A DNA stretch of 64,000 nucleotides from Lysobacter luteus. Its GTDB lineage: Bacteria; Pseudomonadota; Gammaproteobacteria; Xanthomonadales; Xanthomonadaceae. Position numbers and translations under genes: made by a program. The notes beneath the pieces were generated by a model, which saw nothing but the letters and a program-made list of their open reading frames with translations, had not been told where the DNA came from and did no database searches. This document shows, in pieces, positions 36,481 to 45,182 of the stretch. The stretch spans positions 1,726,001 to 1,790,000 of the forward strand of contig NZ_OU015430.1 in NCBI RefSeq assembly GCF_907164845.1, read 5' to 3'. How positions within the stretch are numbered: the stretch's first letter is position 1; every line of letters begins with the position of its first letter.

Positions 36481-38042
36481 CGCCCGCCTCCGAGGGGTGC
36501 GCGCTGGCAGGCCCACTCCAGCAGCCGCGCGCCAAGCCACGGCCGGCCGGCGGTGAACCGATGGTGGAGTTGTTGCAGGTATTCGATGTCGGCCCTGCTC
36601 CAGCAGCCAAGCAGCAGGGTCAGCGGTGCATAGACCAGGGCGAGGGCCGCGGCGCCGACCGCGACTTCGGCCAGCGGCAGCAGTTGTCCCCGCAAGGGCA
36701 GCACGATCACCGCCGCCAGCCCTGCCGCGGCGACCGCGCGCAGCAGCCGGCCCCAGTCCGGCACCACGCCGCTGACCCGGATCGCCAGCGCCATCATTGC
36801 CGTCGCGCTGGCAATCGCCACCGCGACATAGGCGATGGCCGCGCCAGCAAGGCCGAGCCAGAACACCAGCAGCGCACCGAGCGCGAGCTTGAGGGCGCCG
36901 CAGCCGGCAACCACGGCAAGCACACTCTGTTGCCGGTCGGCACTGATCAACAGGCTCGAACCCCCACCGGTCACCGCGGTAATAGAGACGCCCAACAGGC
37001 ACGCAGCGAACACCGGCGCCGCCTCGCGGTAGGCATCACCGTACAGCGCATGGACCGCGGCCGCGCCGAACACTACGCCGAACGCCACCAGCGGAGCCGC
37101 CAGCAGCACCAGGTAGCCGGTGCTGGCGACGAAGCGCCGGCCCGCGACCTCGCGCCCCTGCCCCAGCGCGTTGGCCATCATTGGCAGCAGCAGGGCTCCG
37201 AACACTCCGGGCACCAGCGCCGCGGCGCCGACCGCCAGCTGGTAGGCCACCTTGAACCGCCCGGCGCCCTCGGGATCGCCATCGAGGTTGAGGAACAGCA
37301 CCTCGACCTCGCTCGCGGCGAGGAAACCCACGCTGACAATCATCGCCGTCAGCCACATGTGGCGCCGGATGCGCGCGCGCATCGCCGGCGCGAGCGGCGG
37401 CGGCCACCCAGTATCGCCGCGGGCCGGCGCATGGCGCGCCACCATCCAGTGCGACATCGCATGGAACACCACCCCCGACACCACGAACACCAGCAGCAGC
37501 CCCTCGACCGGCGCCCCGAGCTGCCAGGCCAGCACCACCATCAACAGGTTCAGCGGCGTCGACACCAGCGAGACGACCGCCGTGCCGCGGAAGTCCTCGA
37601 ACCCCTTGGCCACGCCGACATTGAACATGTAGGCCGCACGCAGGCTGGTCGCCACCAGCAGGAAGCCCAGCAGCAGCGCACGGTCCATGTCCCCGGCCAG
37701 GTGATCGCCGGCCAACAGGAAAACGACCGTCCCGACCACCAGTACCGCCGCGAGGAACAGCCGTTGCGCGCGCCGCAGGTACGCCAGCAACGACGGAATG
37801 GCCTGCTCCTGCCCCGCCCCGCGCAGCTCGGCCACGAACTTGATCGCCGAACTGGCGGTACCGGAGTTGGCCGTCGCCACGCCCATTGCCACCAGCCAGA
37901 TCAGCAGCCCGTATACGCCGAATCCATCCGGCCCCAAGTGCCGGGCGATGACCACCGACGTGACCATGCCGAGCAGGTACTCGGTGTACATGCCGATCGA
38001 GGAGAACGCGGTATTGCGCAAGGTGGCCGAACGCGTGCTCAT
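36477..38042 (-). CDS. Wzx-type polysaccharide flippase
   Basis: A 521-residue MATE/MOP-superfamily membrane protein with about 12-14 hydrophobic segments, starting MSTRSATLRNTAFSSIGMYTEYLLGM, with the usual RHLGPDGFGVYGLLIWL early block. It would flip the undecaprenyl-linked repeat to the periplasmic face. The ATG at 38042 overlaps the Wzy stop; an upstream extension lacks family similarity. Confidence 0.9.
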   Translation of the reverse strand: MSTRSATLRNTAFSSIGMYTEYLLGMVTSVVIARHLGPDGFGVYGLLIWLVAMGVATANSGTASSAIKFVAELRGAGQEQAIPSLLAYLRRAQRLFLAAVLVVGTVVFLLAGDHLAGDMDRALLLGFLLVATSLRAAYMFNVGVAKGFEDFRGTAVVSLVSTPLNLLMVVLAWQLGAPVEGLLLVFVVSGVVFHAMSHWMVARHAPARGDTGWPPPLAPAMRARIRRHMWLTAMIVSVGFLAASEVEVLFLNLDGDPEGAGRFKVAYQLAVGAAALVPGVFGALLLPMMANALGQGREVAGRRFVASTGYLVLLAAPLVAFGVVFGAAAVHALYGDAYREAAPVFAACLLGVSITAVTGGGSSLLISADRQQSVLAVVAGCGALKLALGALLVFWLGLAGAAIAYVAVAIASATAMMALAIRVSGVVPDWGRLLRAVAAAGLAAVIVLPLRGQLLPLAEVAVGAAALALVYAPLTLLLGCWSRADIEYLQQLHHRFTAGRPWLGARLLEWACQRAPLGGGR

Positions 38043-39376
38043 ACCATCCCCAGCAACACCTTGACGACCAGGTACAGGCCGACGACGCCGGACACCGACC
38101 ACAGCGCCCAGCGCAGCAGGTCGTGCTCGAGCCGGAACCGCGGCAGCGCCGGGTACCGCGCCTGCATGCCGCAGTAGTGGCCGACCACCAGGGCGGCCAG
38201 CAGGTACAGCACCACGACGTAGCTGCGGCTGAGGAAGAATGCCGCCGCGAAGAACCCCGACAGCGACAGCAGCAGCGTCATCGCGATCGCCCGGTCCTCA
38301 TGCCACTGCAACGCAGCGCCGTCGTCGGGCTCGACCACGCCGGCGAACAGCTGCCCCTGGGGTCCGACGGCGGCGCCGTGCAGCCCGTCGTCGACCCCGT
38401 CGTCCTGTTGCCGCAGCACCGCCAGCACCATCCGGAAGCAGTAGCCGATGAAGGCCAGCCAGATCGTGAAACCGATGATCCCGGTCTCGGCGAGGACCAG
38501 CACGAACGAGTTGTGCGCGGTGAGGTTGTAGAGGTCCGAATAGCCGTCGGCACCGATGCCGAGCAGCGGCCGCGAGATGAACATGTGCATGCCTTCGTAC
38601 CAGGACTCCACCCGGCCCTGCGCGGATGCTTCGGCCACGTCGAGCTCCTGCATGCGCGACGGCAGTGCGATCAGCACCGCCAGCGCGCCGGCGCCGAGCG
38701 CACCCGCGGTGACCACGCCGCGCCGCTGCCATACCCACACGCCCAGCAGCACCACCAGCGCAAGCATCGTCCCGCGCGAGTCGGTCAGGTAGATCCCGTA
38801 CAGCAGCACGCCGGCCACCAGCAGCCAGAACAGCCGGCGCAGGCCCATCAGGCCGCCGCGGCTGCTCAGGTACAGGCTCATCGGCAGGCAGGTCACGAAC
38901 AGCATGCCCAGGTCGTTGGGGTCGTTGAAGATCCCCACGTACTGGATGCGGGTCTGTTGCGACAGCGTCACGCCGGTCCAGCCCACGCCCGTAATCGACT
39001 GCTCGATGCCGTGCAACGCAAGCACCCCGGCGCACACGGCGAACACCGCCATCACCGCGCGCACCCTCTCGCGGGTATCGACCGCGTTGGCCAGCAGCAC
39101 GAACGCAAGGACCACCGGTGCGAACTTGGTCAGCTGCACGAGCGCCCCGCCCGTCCAGCCGTTGACCACCTTCGACAGCATCAGCACCAACAGGAAGAGC
39201 GGCAGCAGCAGGTACTGCGGGGCGGCGAAGGACTTGCGCGGCGACATCAGCCAGGCCAGCGCCGCCAGCACCAGCACGATCGGCTGCCAGGCCAGTCCGG
39301 GCGAGTCCAGCGATGCCGGATAGTCCTGTGGACGGATCAGCACCAGCACCAGATAGGCCAGGATGAGCAGGAACAT
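38039..39376 (-). CDS. O-antigen ligase/polymerase family protein (Wzy-like)
   Basis: A 445-residue protein with about 10-12 hydrophobic segments and a large soluble loop in the C-terminal half (HNSFVLVLAETGIIGF is the typical Wzy_C/O-ligase motif, near residue 284). It probably polymerises the repeat unit in the periplasm, working with the flippase and the GumC-like protein. It follows the deacetylase by 9 bases. Confidence 0.88.
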   Translation of the reverse strand: MFLLILAYLVLVLIRPQDYPASLDSPGLAWQPIVLVLAALAWLMSPRKSFAAPQYLLLPLFLLVLMLSKVVNGWTGGALVQLTKFAPVVLAFVLLANAVDTRERVRAVMAVFAVCAGVLALHGIEQSITGVGWTGVTLSQQTRIQYVGIFNDPNDLGMLFVTCLPMSLYLSSRGGLMGLRRLFWLLVAGVLLYGIYLTDSRGTMLALVVLLGVWVWQRRGVVTAGALGAGALAVLIALPSRMQELDVAEASAQGRVESWYEGMHMFISRPLLGIGADGYSDLYNLTAHNSFVLVLAETGIIGFTIWLAFIGYCFRMVLAVLRQQDDGVDDGLHGAAVGPQGQLFAGVVEPDDGAALQWHEDRAIAMTLLLSLSGFFAAAFFLSRSYVVVLYLLAALVVGHYCGMQARYPALPRFRLEHDLLRWALWSVSGVVGLYLVVKVLLGMV

Positions 39377-39385
39377 CGTCGGGCC

Positions 39386-40474
39386 CTAATACACGCGCTG
39401 ATGCGATCGGAAACTGAACACTTCCGGCAGCGAGACCATCGACTCGAACCAGGCGTTGTCCATTTCGCGTTCGACCGGCAGCCGTTGCAGCGCATAGCGC
39501 GACTCGTGCACCGACGGGTTGGTGCCCGAGATGTAGCTGCATGCCATCCGGTAGCCGGCCTCGCGCGCCGCGCGTGCCACCCGGTCGTTGAACGCGTCGC
39601 TGCCCCCGACCGGATAGGCGAGCACGCACGTGCTGGCGCCCAGCTCGCGGTCCAGCGCCTGCTTGGAGCCGCGCAGTTCCTGCTCCAGGTCACGCGGGGA
39701 CAGCTTTGCCAGCATCCGGTGGGTAACGCCGTGCGAACCGACCTCCATGCCGGCGCGGTGCATCTCGCGCAGCTGGTCCCAGCTCATGGCGCGGCAGTCG
39801 GCGTGGCCGTTGGCGCGGGGCAGGTTCCACTCGGTCTCGAGCCGCTCCACCAGCGCCGCCTGGGCCGCGTCGTCAAGCGACTTCAGTCGCGCAAGCACCT
39901 GCCGCGCGACCGCGCGGCGCCCCTCCATCTCCGGGGGCAACGACGCACGCATGCCCAGTTCCGGAGCGCTGAATACCGAGGCACCGGTCCCGCAGATCAT
40001 GTGCACCAGCCAGTCATAGGCAAATGGCAGGCCCGTTTCGACATGGCCGGTGGATACGAAGAACATCGCCGACATGCCCAGGTCCTGCAGGATCGGGAAG
40101 GCGACCCGATGGTTGTCGTCGTAGCCGTCGTCAAAACTCACCAGCACCGCGCGCGGCGGCAGGGCACGGCCGCTGTCGATCCGCGCCAGCACTTCGTCGA
40201 ACCGCATCGGGTGGAAATGGCGGCGCAGGAAAGCCATCTGCGCGCGGAAGCGCTCGGCCGACGCGCTGATCAGGTCCACGTCGAAATCGAACCCGTCCGG
40301 CTCGGCGGACTCCAGCACCCGGTGGTAGGCAAGGATGCGCAGGTCGTTGCGCAGCAACGTCCGCAGCCGGGCGAATGGCGACACCAGCTGGGTTCCATGG
40401 CACAGCCGCGCCAGCAACTGGCGACGGCCGTAGCCGGTCGCCGGCACGGTTGCCGTTAGCTCCGGGGTGGTCAT
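39386..40474 (-). CDS. Polysaccharide deacetylase (second, larger NodB protein)
   Basis: A 362-residue CE4-type protein. LRILAYHRVLE, LVSFDDGYDDN near residue 110 and VGSHGVTHRMLAKL near residue 235 carry the metal and base residues. A long insert between them and the C-terminal YPVGGSDAF fit the XrtA-locus deacetylases. It is the first gene of the minus-strand run. No signal peptide is obvious. Confidence 0.88.
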   Translation of the reverse strand: MTTPELTATVPATGYGRRQLLARLCHGTQLVSPFARLRTLLRNDLRILAYHRVLESAEPDGFDFDVDLISASAERFRAQMAFLRRHFHPMRFDEVLARIDSGRALPPRAVLVSFDDGYDDNHRVAFPILQDLGMSAMFFVSTGHVETGLPFAYDWLVHMICGTGASVFSAPELGMRASLPPEMEGRRAVARQVLARLKSLDDAAQAALVERLETEWNLPRANGHADCRAMSWDQLREMHRAGMEVGSHGVTHRMLAKLSPRDLEQELRGSKQALDRELGASTCVLAYPVGGSDAFNDRVARAAREAGYRMACSYISGTNPSVHESRYALQRLPVEREMDNAWFESMVSLPEVFSFRSHQRVY

Positions 40475-40612
40475 CGGGGTGGCCGCTCCTGTGATCGTTC
40501 CCCTGCGGCCCTGATACCGGGCTTGGCAGATCTCTTCTGCTGTAACGCAAGGCGGGGCGAATCGAGGCCGGCAGGTTGCGGCGCTGCAGTTGGATCCACC
40601 AACGAGGACGAA

Positions 40613-41221
40613 ATGGCGGCAGACACCGACTTCAACGCGCTGTACGCCGAGCTGGGCGTCGATGCCGACTGCGACATCGCCCAGTTCCGTCTGGCCTACC
40701 GGCGCCGGGTCGGAAGCCTGCATCCCGACCGCATCGGGGGTGACGACGGCCTGGTGCGGCTGCAGCGGTTGAATCGCTCCTACGCGCAGGCGTCGGATTT
40801 CCACCGCCTGCACGGGCGCCTGCCCGGCTCCCGGCGCGAAGCCGCCACCGCACCTGCGGTGCCAGCGCATCAACCGGCCGACGCCGCGTCGCGCGTGGCC
40901 GGGCCGTCCGACCGCGCGCGTTATTCGCTGGTGGTGGCAGTGGTGACGGTGGCGCTGTTGTGGCTATACCACGCCGAGCTGGAGCGTCCCCGGCTTGAGC
41001 TGGGCATGACGTCGTCCGACGTGCGCGCGCTGCAGGGTGCACCGACGGGCATCGACGGTTCCCGGTGGCACTACGGGCCGTCGTGGATCGAATTCCGCTG
41101 CGGAAAGGTGGCCGACTGGTACAGCACCCCACCCCAGCCGTTGCGGGTGGACGAAACAAAGACGATCGGGGGCAAGCCGCTGCACCCGGCTCCGGCACCG
41201 GACTGCTGGAACGACTCTTGA
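40613..41221 (+). CDS. Membrane-anchored J-domain protein with OmlA/SmpA-like C-terminus
   Basis: A 202-residue protein of three parts: a J-domain (residues 7-62, with HPD at 37-39 in SLHPDRIGG), a membrane segment near 103-122 (YSLVVAVVTVALLWLY), and a C-terminal part LELGMTSSDVRALQGAPTG that resembles BamE/SmpA-type repeats, ending WHYGPSWIEFRCGKVADWYS. The J-domain implies a DnaK partner. The start at 40613 has GAGGACGAA ahead of it. It overlaps the methyltransferase start (TGATG). Its role in the EPS locus is unknown. Confidence 0.78.
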   Translation: MAADTDFNALYAELGVDADCDIAQFRLAYRRRVGSLHPDRIGGDDGLVRLQRLNRSYAQASDFHRLHGRLPGSRREAATAPAVPAHQPADAASRVAGPSDRARYSLVVAVVTVALLWLYHAELERPRLELGMTSSDVRALQGAPTGIDGSRWHYGPSWIEFRCGKVADWYSTPPQPLRVDETKTIGGKPLHPAPAPDCWNDS

Positions 41222-41853
41222 TGGGGAAGGCAATGCTTGCAGCAACCACGCAGCTCCTGGGCAAGGCACAGCGGCGCCTGTGGATGAAATACGCGCTGCG
41301 CGGGGTCGGAGGCAGCGACAACCACGCCCGGCTCGACCTCGCCTATCGCATGCCGGACCCGTGGAACATGGCGTCCGCGATGGAGCGCACCCGCTTCGAG
41401 GCCACCAACCGCATCATCGGGCAGGCGTTTGGCCGTCCCGCCTCGGTACTGGAACTGGGCTGCGGCGAAGGCCACCAGACCGGCTACCTCGCACGGGCCT
41501 GCGACCAGGTCTACGGCGTCGACGTCAGCGCCCACGCGATAGAGCGCGCGCATGCACGGGTGACCCAGGCACGGTTCGCCGTGGCCGACATCTTCAGCCA
41601 GCCGTGGGGCGACGAACGCCACCGGTTCGACCTGGTGACCGCCTGCGAGGTGCTCTATTACCTGCGCGACCCGGCCGCGACCATCGAACGCATGCAGATG
41701 CTCGGTCGCAACGGCCTGGTCACCTTCTTCGCGCCCGCCGTCGGCCGGCTGGGCGACGTACTCGAGCGCGTGCCGGGCCTGCACAAGGACTGGATCCACG
41801 CCGGTGCCACGTCGTGGCTGGTCGGATGGTGGACGGACCACGATGGTGCCTGA
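41221..41853 (+). CDS. Class I SAM-dependent methyltransferase, NodS-like
   Basis: A 210-residue enzyme with SAM motif VLELGCGEGHQTGYLA near residue 75, VYGVDVSAHAIERAHAR and CEVLYYLRD. NodS is the N-methyltransferase of rhizobial nodulation factors and acts on a deacetylated amino sugar. An analogous N-methylation of sugar here would fit the neighbouring deacetylases (inference). The start overlaps the J-domain gene and the stop overlaps the glycosyltransferase gene by 11 bases. Confidence 0.82.
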   Translation: MGKAMLAATTQLLGKAQRRLWMKYALRGVGGSDNHARLDLAYRMPDPWNMASAMERTRFEATNRIIGQAFGRPASVLELGCGEGHQTGYLARACDQVYGVDVSAHAIERAHARVTQARFAVADIFSQPWGDERHRFDLVTACEVLYYLRDPAATIERMQMLGRNGLVTFFAPAVGRLGDVLERVPGLHKDWIHAGATSWLVGWWTDHDGA

Positions 41854-43060
41854 CGCACCCGCGGCGGGCCTGCACGGGCTGGGCATCGTCTACTTCGGCA
41901 ACGACTGGAACGCCACCAACCGCACCAGCAGCCACCACATCGCCGAGCGGCTGGCGACGCGGATGCCGCTGTTGTACGTGGACTCGCCCGGCATGCGGGC
42001 GCCCGGCGCGTCCGGGCACGATGTCCGTCGCGCGCTGCGCAAGCTCGCCGCGGCGTTCCGCGCGCCGGTACGCACCCCCCAGGGGCCTTGGCACTGCACG
42101 GTTCCACAACTGCCGTTCCGCCGGCTGCCGGGCGTGGACCGCTTCAATCGCGTGTTCGGTCGATGGGCCGTACGACGGGCGATGCGCCGCGTCGGGATCG
42201 GCGACTGCATCTCGTGGTTCGTCGTCCCGCACCCCGGTTTCCTGGCCCAACGGCTGGGCGAATCGCTCTGCGTCTACTACTGCATCGACGACTACGCCGC
42301 CCATCCCGGGGTCGACGCGCCGCTCATCGCGCGTTGCGATCTCGACCTGAGCCGGCGCGCGGACGTGCTGTTCGTCGCGCCGCCGGCGCTGCTGGACGAC
42401 AAGCGCAGGCTCAACGCCGCCACCGTGTTCTCGCCGCACGGCGTCGACGTGTCGCTGTTCGGGCGCGCCAATGACCCGGCCACACCAGTCGCCGACGGCG
42501 CACGGAACCTCCGCGGCCCCGTCATCGGCTACTTCGGATCGCTGCACGAATGGATCGACTTCGAGTTGATCGAGTGGCTGGCGCGCTCCCGGCCGCACTG
42601 GAGCTTCCTGCTGGTCGGGCATGCCGCCACCGACGTCGGCGCCCTGCGTGCGCTGCCCAACGTCCACCTGACCGGCGCGGTGCCGTACGCGGCGCTGCCG
42701 GACTGGGCGCGGGCATTCGACGCCTGCATCATCCCGTACCGGTTGAACCGCCAGGTCGCCAACGCCAACCCGCTGAAGCTGCGCGAGTACCTGGCCACCG
42801 GCAGGCCCGTCGTCAGCGTGCGTAACGCCGAGATCGAGAAGTTCGCGCGCTGGGTGCACATCGCCGACGGGCGGGAGGACTTCCTGGCCGGGCTGGAGCG
42901 CGCGTTGCGTGACGACTCGCCGGCCGCGGCCGCCGCCCGCATGGCCGCGGTGGCCGACCAGACCTGGGACCGGCGGGTCGACGCCGTGCTCGACACCGTG
43001 CGCCAGGCCCTCGCCCGCCGCACGCCACTGCCTGATTCGGGGACGGCTCCATGTCACTAG
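41843..43060 (+). CDS. Glycosyltransferase, GT-B fold
   Basis: A 405-residue protein: the N-terminal half includes IVYFGNDWNATNRTSSHHIAERLA, and the C-terminal half has VIGYFGSLHEWIDFELIEWLA, FLLVGHAATDVGALRAL and a Glu-containing LREYLATGRPVVSVRNAEIE. Family 1/4-like; sugar unknown. It overlaps the oxidoreductase-epimerase fusion by 10 bases. Confidence 0.85.
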   Translation: MVPDAPAAGLHGLGIVYFGNDWNATNRTSSHHIAERLATRMPLLYVDSPGMRAPGASGHDVRRALRKLAAAFRAPVRTPQGPWHCTVPQLPFRRLPGVDRFNRVFGRWAVRRAMRRVGIGDCISWFVVPHPGFLAQRLGESLCVYYCIDDYAAHPGVDAPLIARCDLDLSRRADVLFVAPPALLDDKRRLNAATVFSPHGVDVSLFGRANDPATPVADGARNLRGPVIGYFGSLHEWIDFELIEWLARSRPHWSFLLVGHAATDVGALRALPNVHLTGAVPYAALPDWARAFDACIIPYRLNRQVANANPLKLREYLATGRPVVSVRNAEIEKFARWVHIADGREDFLAGLERALRDDSPAAAAARMAAVADQTWDRRVDAVLDTVRQALARRTPLPDSGTAPCH

Positions 43061-45159
43061 CAACCACGCGCCGGCTCCGGGTGGCGATCATCGGCGCCGG
43101 CTACGTCGCCGGCCACCACCTCGCGGCGCTGTCCCGGCTGGACTTCATCGACATCGTCGGCATCTGCGACACCGACCTCGGCGCCGCCCGGCTGCTGGCA
43201 GACCGTTACGGCGGCGTTGCGGCCGCACGGCTTGCCGACCTGCCCGAGCCCCCGCAGGTCGTGCATGTGCTGACCCCGCCGGCGTCGCACGCGGCGCTGG
43301 CACTGGAGGCGATCGCGATGGGTTGCCACGTGCTGGTCGAGAAGCCGATGGCCGATTCGGTTGCCGACTGCGAAACCATGATCGACAGCGCGCGCCGCAA
43401 GGGTGTGCTGCTGGGCGTCAACCATTCCGACCTGTTCGACCCGGTCCTGCAGCAGGCACTCGACATCGTCGGCGCGGGACGCGTTGGCGAGGTGGTCTCG
43501 GTCGACATCCTGCGCAGCTCCGACTACCCCGCCTACGCAGGCGGCCCTCTGCCGGGGATGGTCAGCCAGGGCTCCTACCCGTTCCGCGACCTCGGCGTGC
43601 ACGGTCTGTATACGCTCGAGGCCTTCCTCGGACCGCTGGAGCCGCTGCAGGTCGACTACCACGCCAGCGGTAACGACCCGAACCTCGGGTTCGACCACTG
43701 GCAGGCACGCACCCGTGGGCGCACCGGTGTAGGCCGCCTGTCGCTGTCGTGGACGGCCCGGCCATTGGAGAACCGCCTGTGTATCCGCGGCACCAACGGC
43801 GGCGTCGAGGTCGACCGTTTCCTGCAGACCTGCCGCGTCCATCGCGTGTTCCCCGGACCGAAGTTCATCGGCATCGTCGCCAACGCGATGCTGCATGCAT
43901 CCGCCGACCTGGTGCGGATTCCGTGGAACGTGCTGCGGTTCGCGACTGGCCGGCTGCGGCCTTCACCCGGCATCCAGCGCGGGGTGGAGCAGTTCGCGCT
44001 TGCGGTGCTCGACCATGCCGAACCGCCGTTCGGCGGCGCGGACGCCCTGCGGATCGCGCGACTGCTCGAACCCGCCTGCGTTGCACCGGACCGCCTGCGG
44101 GCGCGTGAACTCGAGGGGCGCCTGCGCCGGCTGGAACCCGTCGACGCGCTGGTGACCGGCGCCGGCGGCTTCCTCGGCCGCGCGCTCGTGGCGGCACTGC
44201 GTGCGCGCCACCAGCGGGTGCGGGTGCTGGTAAGGCGCAAGGTACCGGCGTTCGTCGAGGACCCCGGGGTGCAGGTCGTCGTCGGCGACCTGGGCGATCC
44301 GCGTATCGTCGACCACGCCGTGGCAGGCGTGACGACGGTCTACCACGTCGGTGCGGCGATGCGCGGCAGCCCGCGCGACTTCGAAGCCGGAACCGTCTGG
44401 GGGACACGCAACGTGATCGACGCCTGCGGCCGCCACGGCACGCGGCGGCTGGTCCACGTCAGCTCCATGGGCGTGCTGGACCACGCCAGCCGTAGTGCCG
44501 ACGAAAAGGTCGACGAGTCCTACCGCCACGAGCCGTTGCCGGCGCTACGGGGCGCCTACACGCGGACCAAGCTGCAGGCTGAGCAGATGGTGGTCGAGGC
44601 AATGCGCGACGGGCTGCCGGCGGTGGTGCTCCGTCCCGGCCAGATCTTCGGCCCGGGTGCCGAGCGGGTAACACCCAACGGCGTGGTCGCGCTGGCCGGG
44701 CGCTGGATAGCGGTTGGCGACGGCGCCTGCACCCTGCCGCTGGTGTACGTCGATGACGTGGTCGACGCGCTGTTGCTGGCCGGCGAGGCGCCGGACGCGA
44801 CCGGGGCCGTCATCAACGTGGTGGACCCGGCGTCGGTGACGCAGTCCGACTACCTTGCGCGTTGCAGGCAGCGGTTCGGCAAGGAGCAGCCGACGGTCCG
44901 GGTGCCGGGTTTCGTCTTCATGGGCCTGGCCGCCGGGGTCGAACTGCTGGGTCGCGTGCTGCGCCGCGAGGTACCACTGACCCGCTACCGGGTGCGGTCA
45001 TTGCGGCCGCTGGCCAACGTTGACGGCTCGGCGGCGCGGCAGCGGCTGGGCTGGCAACCGCGGGTCGGCGTGCGCTCCGGGCTGGACCGCACGTTCGGCC
45101 CAGGCACAGTGGCCGATGCCGAAAACAGCGCCATCGCCGCGACGCCCCGAGCGGACTGA
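43051..45159 (+). CDS. Fusion of GFO/IDH/MocA oxidoreductase and NAD-dependent sugar epimerase/dehydratase
   Basis: A 702-residue two-domain protein. Residues 1 to about 365 are a GFO/IDH/MocA oxidoreductase (RVAIIGAGYVAGHH; HVLVEKPMAD with the conserved Lys-Pro; SDYPAYAGG). Residues 366 to about 690 are an extended SDR (ALVTGAGGFLGRAL; HVSSMGVLD; Tyr503-x3-Lys507 in YTRTK; VLRPGQIFGPG). The linker is short and in frame with no internal stop. Such a fusion would oxidise and epimerise a nucleotide sugar without releasing it, possibly giving the sugar for this locus. Convergent with the acyltransferase. Confidence 0.85.
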   Translation: MSLATTRRLRVAIIGAGYVAGHHLAALSRLDFIDIVGICDTDLGAARLLADRYGGVAAARLADLPEPPQVVHVLTPPASHAALALEAIAMGCHVLVEKPMADSVADCETMIDSARRKGVLLGVNHSDLFDPVLQQALDIVGAGRVGEVVSVDILRSSDYPAYAGGPLPGMVSQGSYPFRDLGVHGLYTLEAFLGPLEPLQVDYHASGNDPNLGFDHWQARTRGRTGVGRLSLSWTARPLENRLCIRGTNGGVEVDRFLQTCRVHRVFPGPKFIGIVANAMLHASADLVRIPWNVLRFATGRLRPSPGIQRGVEQFALAVLDHAEPPFGGADALRIARLLEPACVAPDRLRARELEGRLRRLEPVDALVTGAGGFLGRALVAALRARHQRVRVLVRRKVPAFVEDPGVQVVVGDLGDPRIVDHAVAGVTTVYHVGAAMRGSPRDFEAGTVWGTRNVIDACGRHGTRRLVHVSSMGVLDHASRSADEKVDESYRHEPLPALRGAYTRTKLQAEQMVVEAMRDGLPAVVLRPGQIFGPGAERVTPNGVVALAGRWIAVGDGACTLPLVYVDDVVDALLLAGEAPDATGAVINVVDPASVTQSDYLARCRQRFGKEQPTVRVPGFVFMGLAAGVELLGRVLRREVPLTRYRVRSLRPLANVDGSAARQRLGWQPRVGVRSGLDRTFGPGTVADAENSAIAATPRAD

Positions 45160-45182
45160 CACGGGCCGGCGCGGTCACGCGG

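Noticed and set aside
38039-39376. Wzy-like membrane protein as a possible exosortase
   Set aside because: Its soluble loop and HNSFVLVLAETGIIGF motif are those of O-antigen ligase/polymerase; no exosortase Cys/Arg/His signature was seen.
35967-40459. Plus-strand frames of 736 and 778 codons opposite Wzx, Wzy and the deacetylase
   Set aside because: Basic and low-complexity (Gln/His/Arg-rich), with no motifs; the minus-strand proteins have clear families and overlapping operon junctions.
40531-40552. A possible sigma-54 (-24/-12) promoter before the J-domain gene
   Set aside because: TGGCAG and CTGCT are present, but the spacing between GG and GC is two bases too long.
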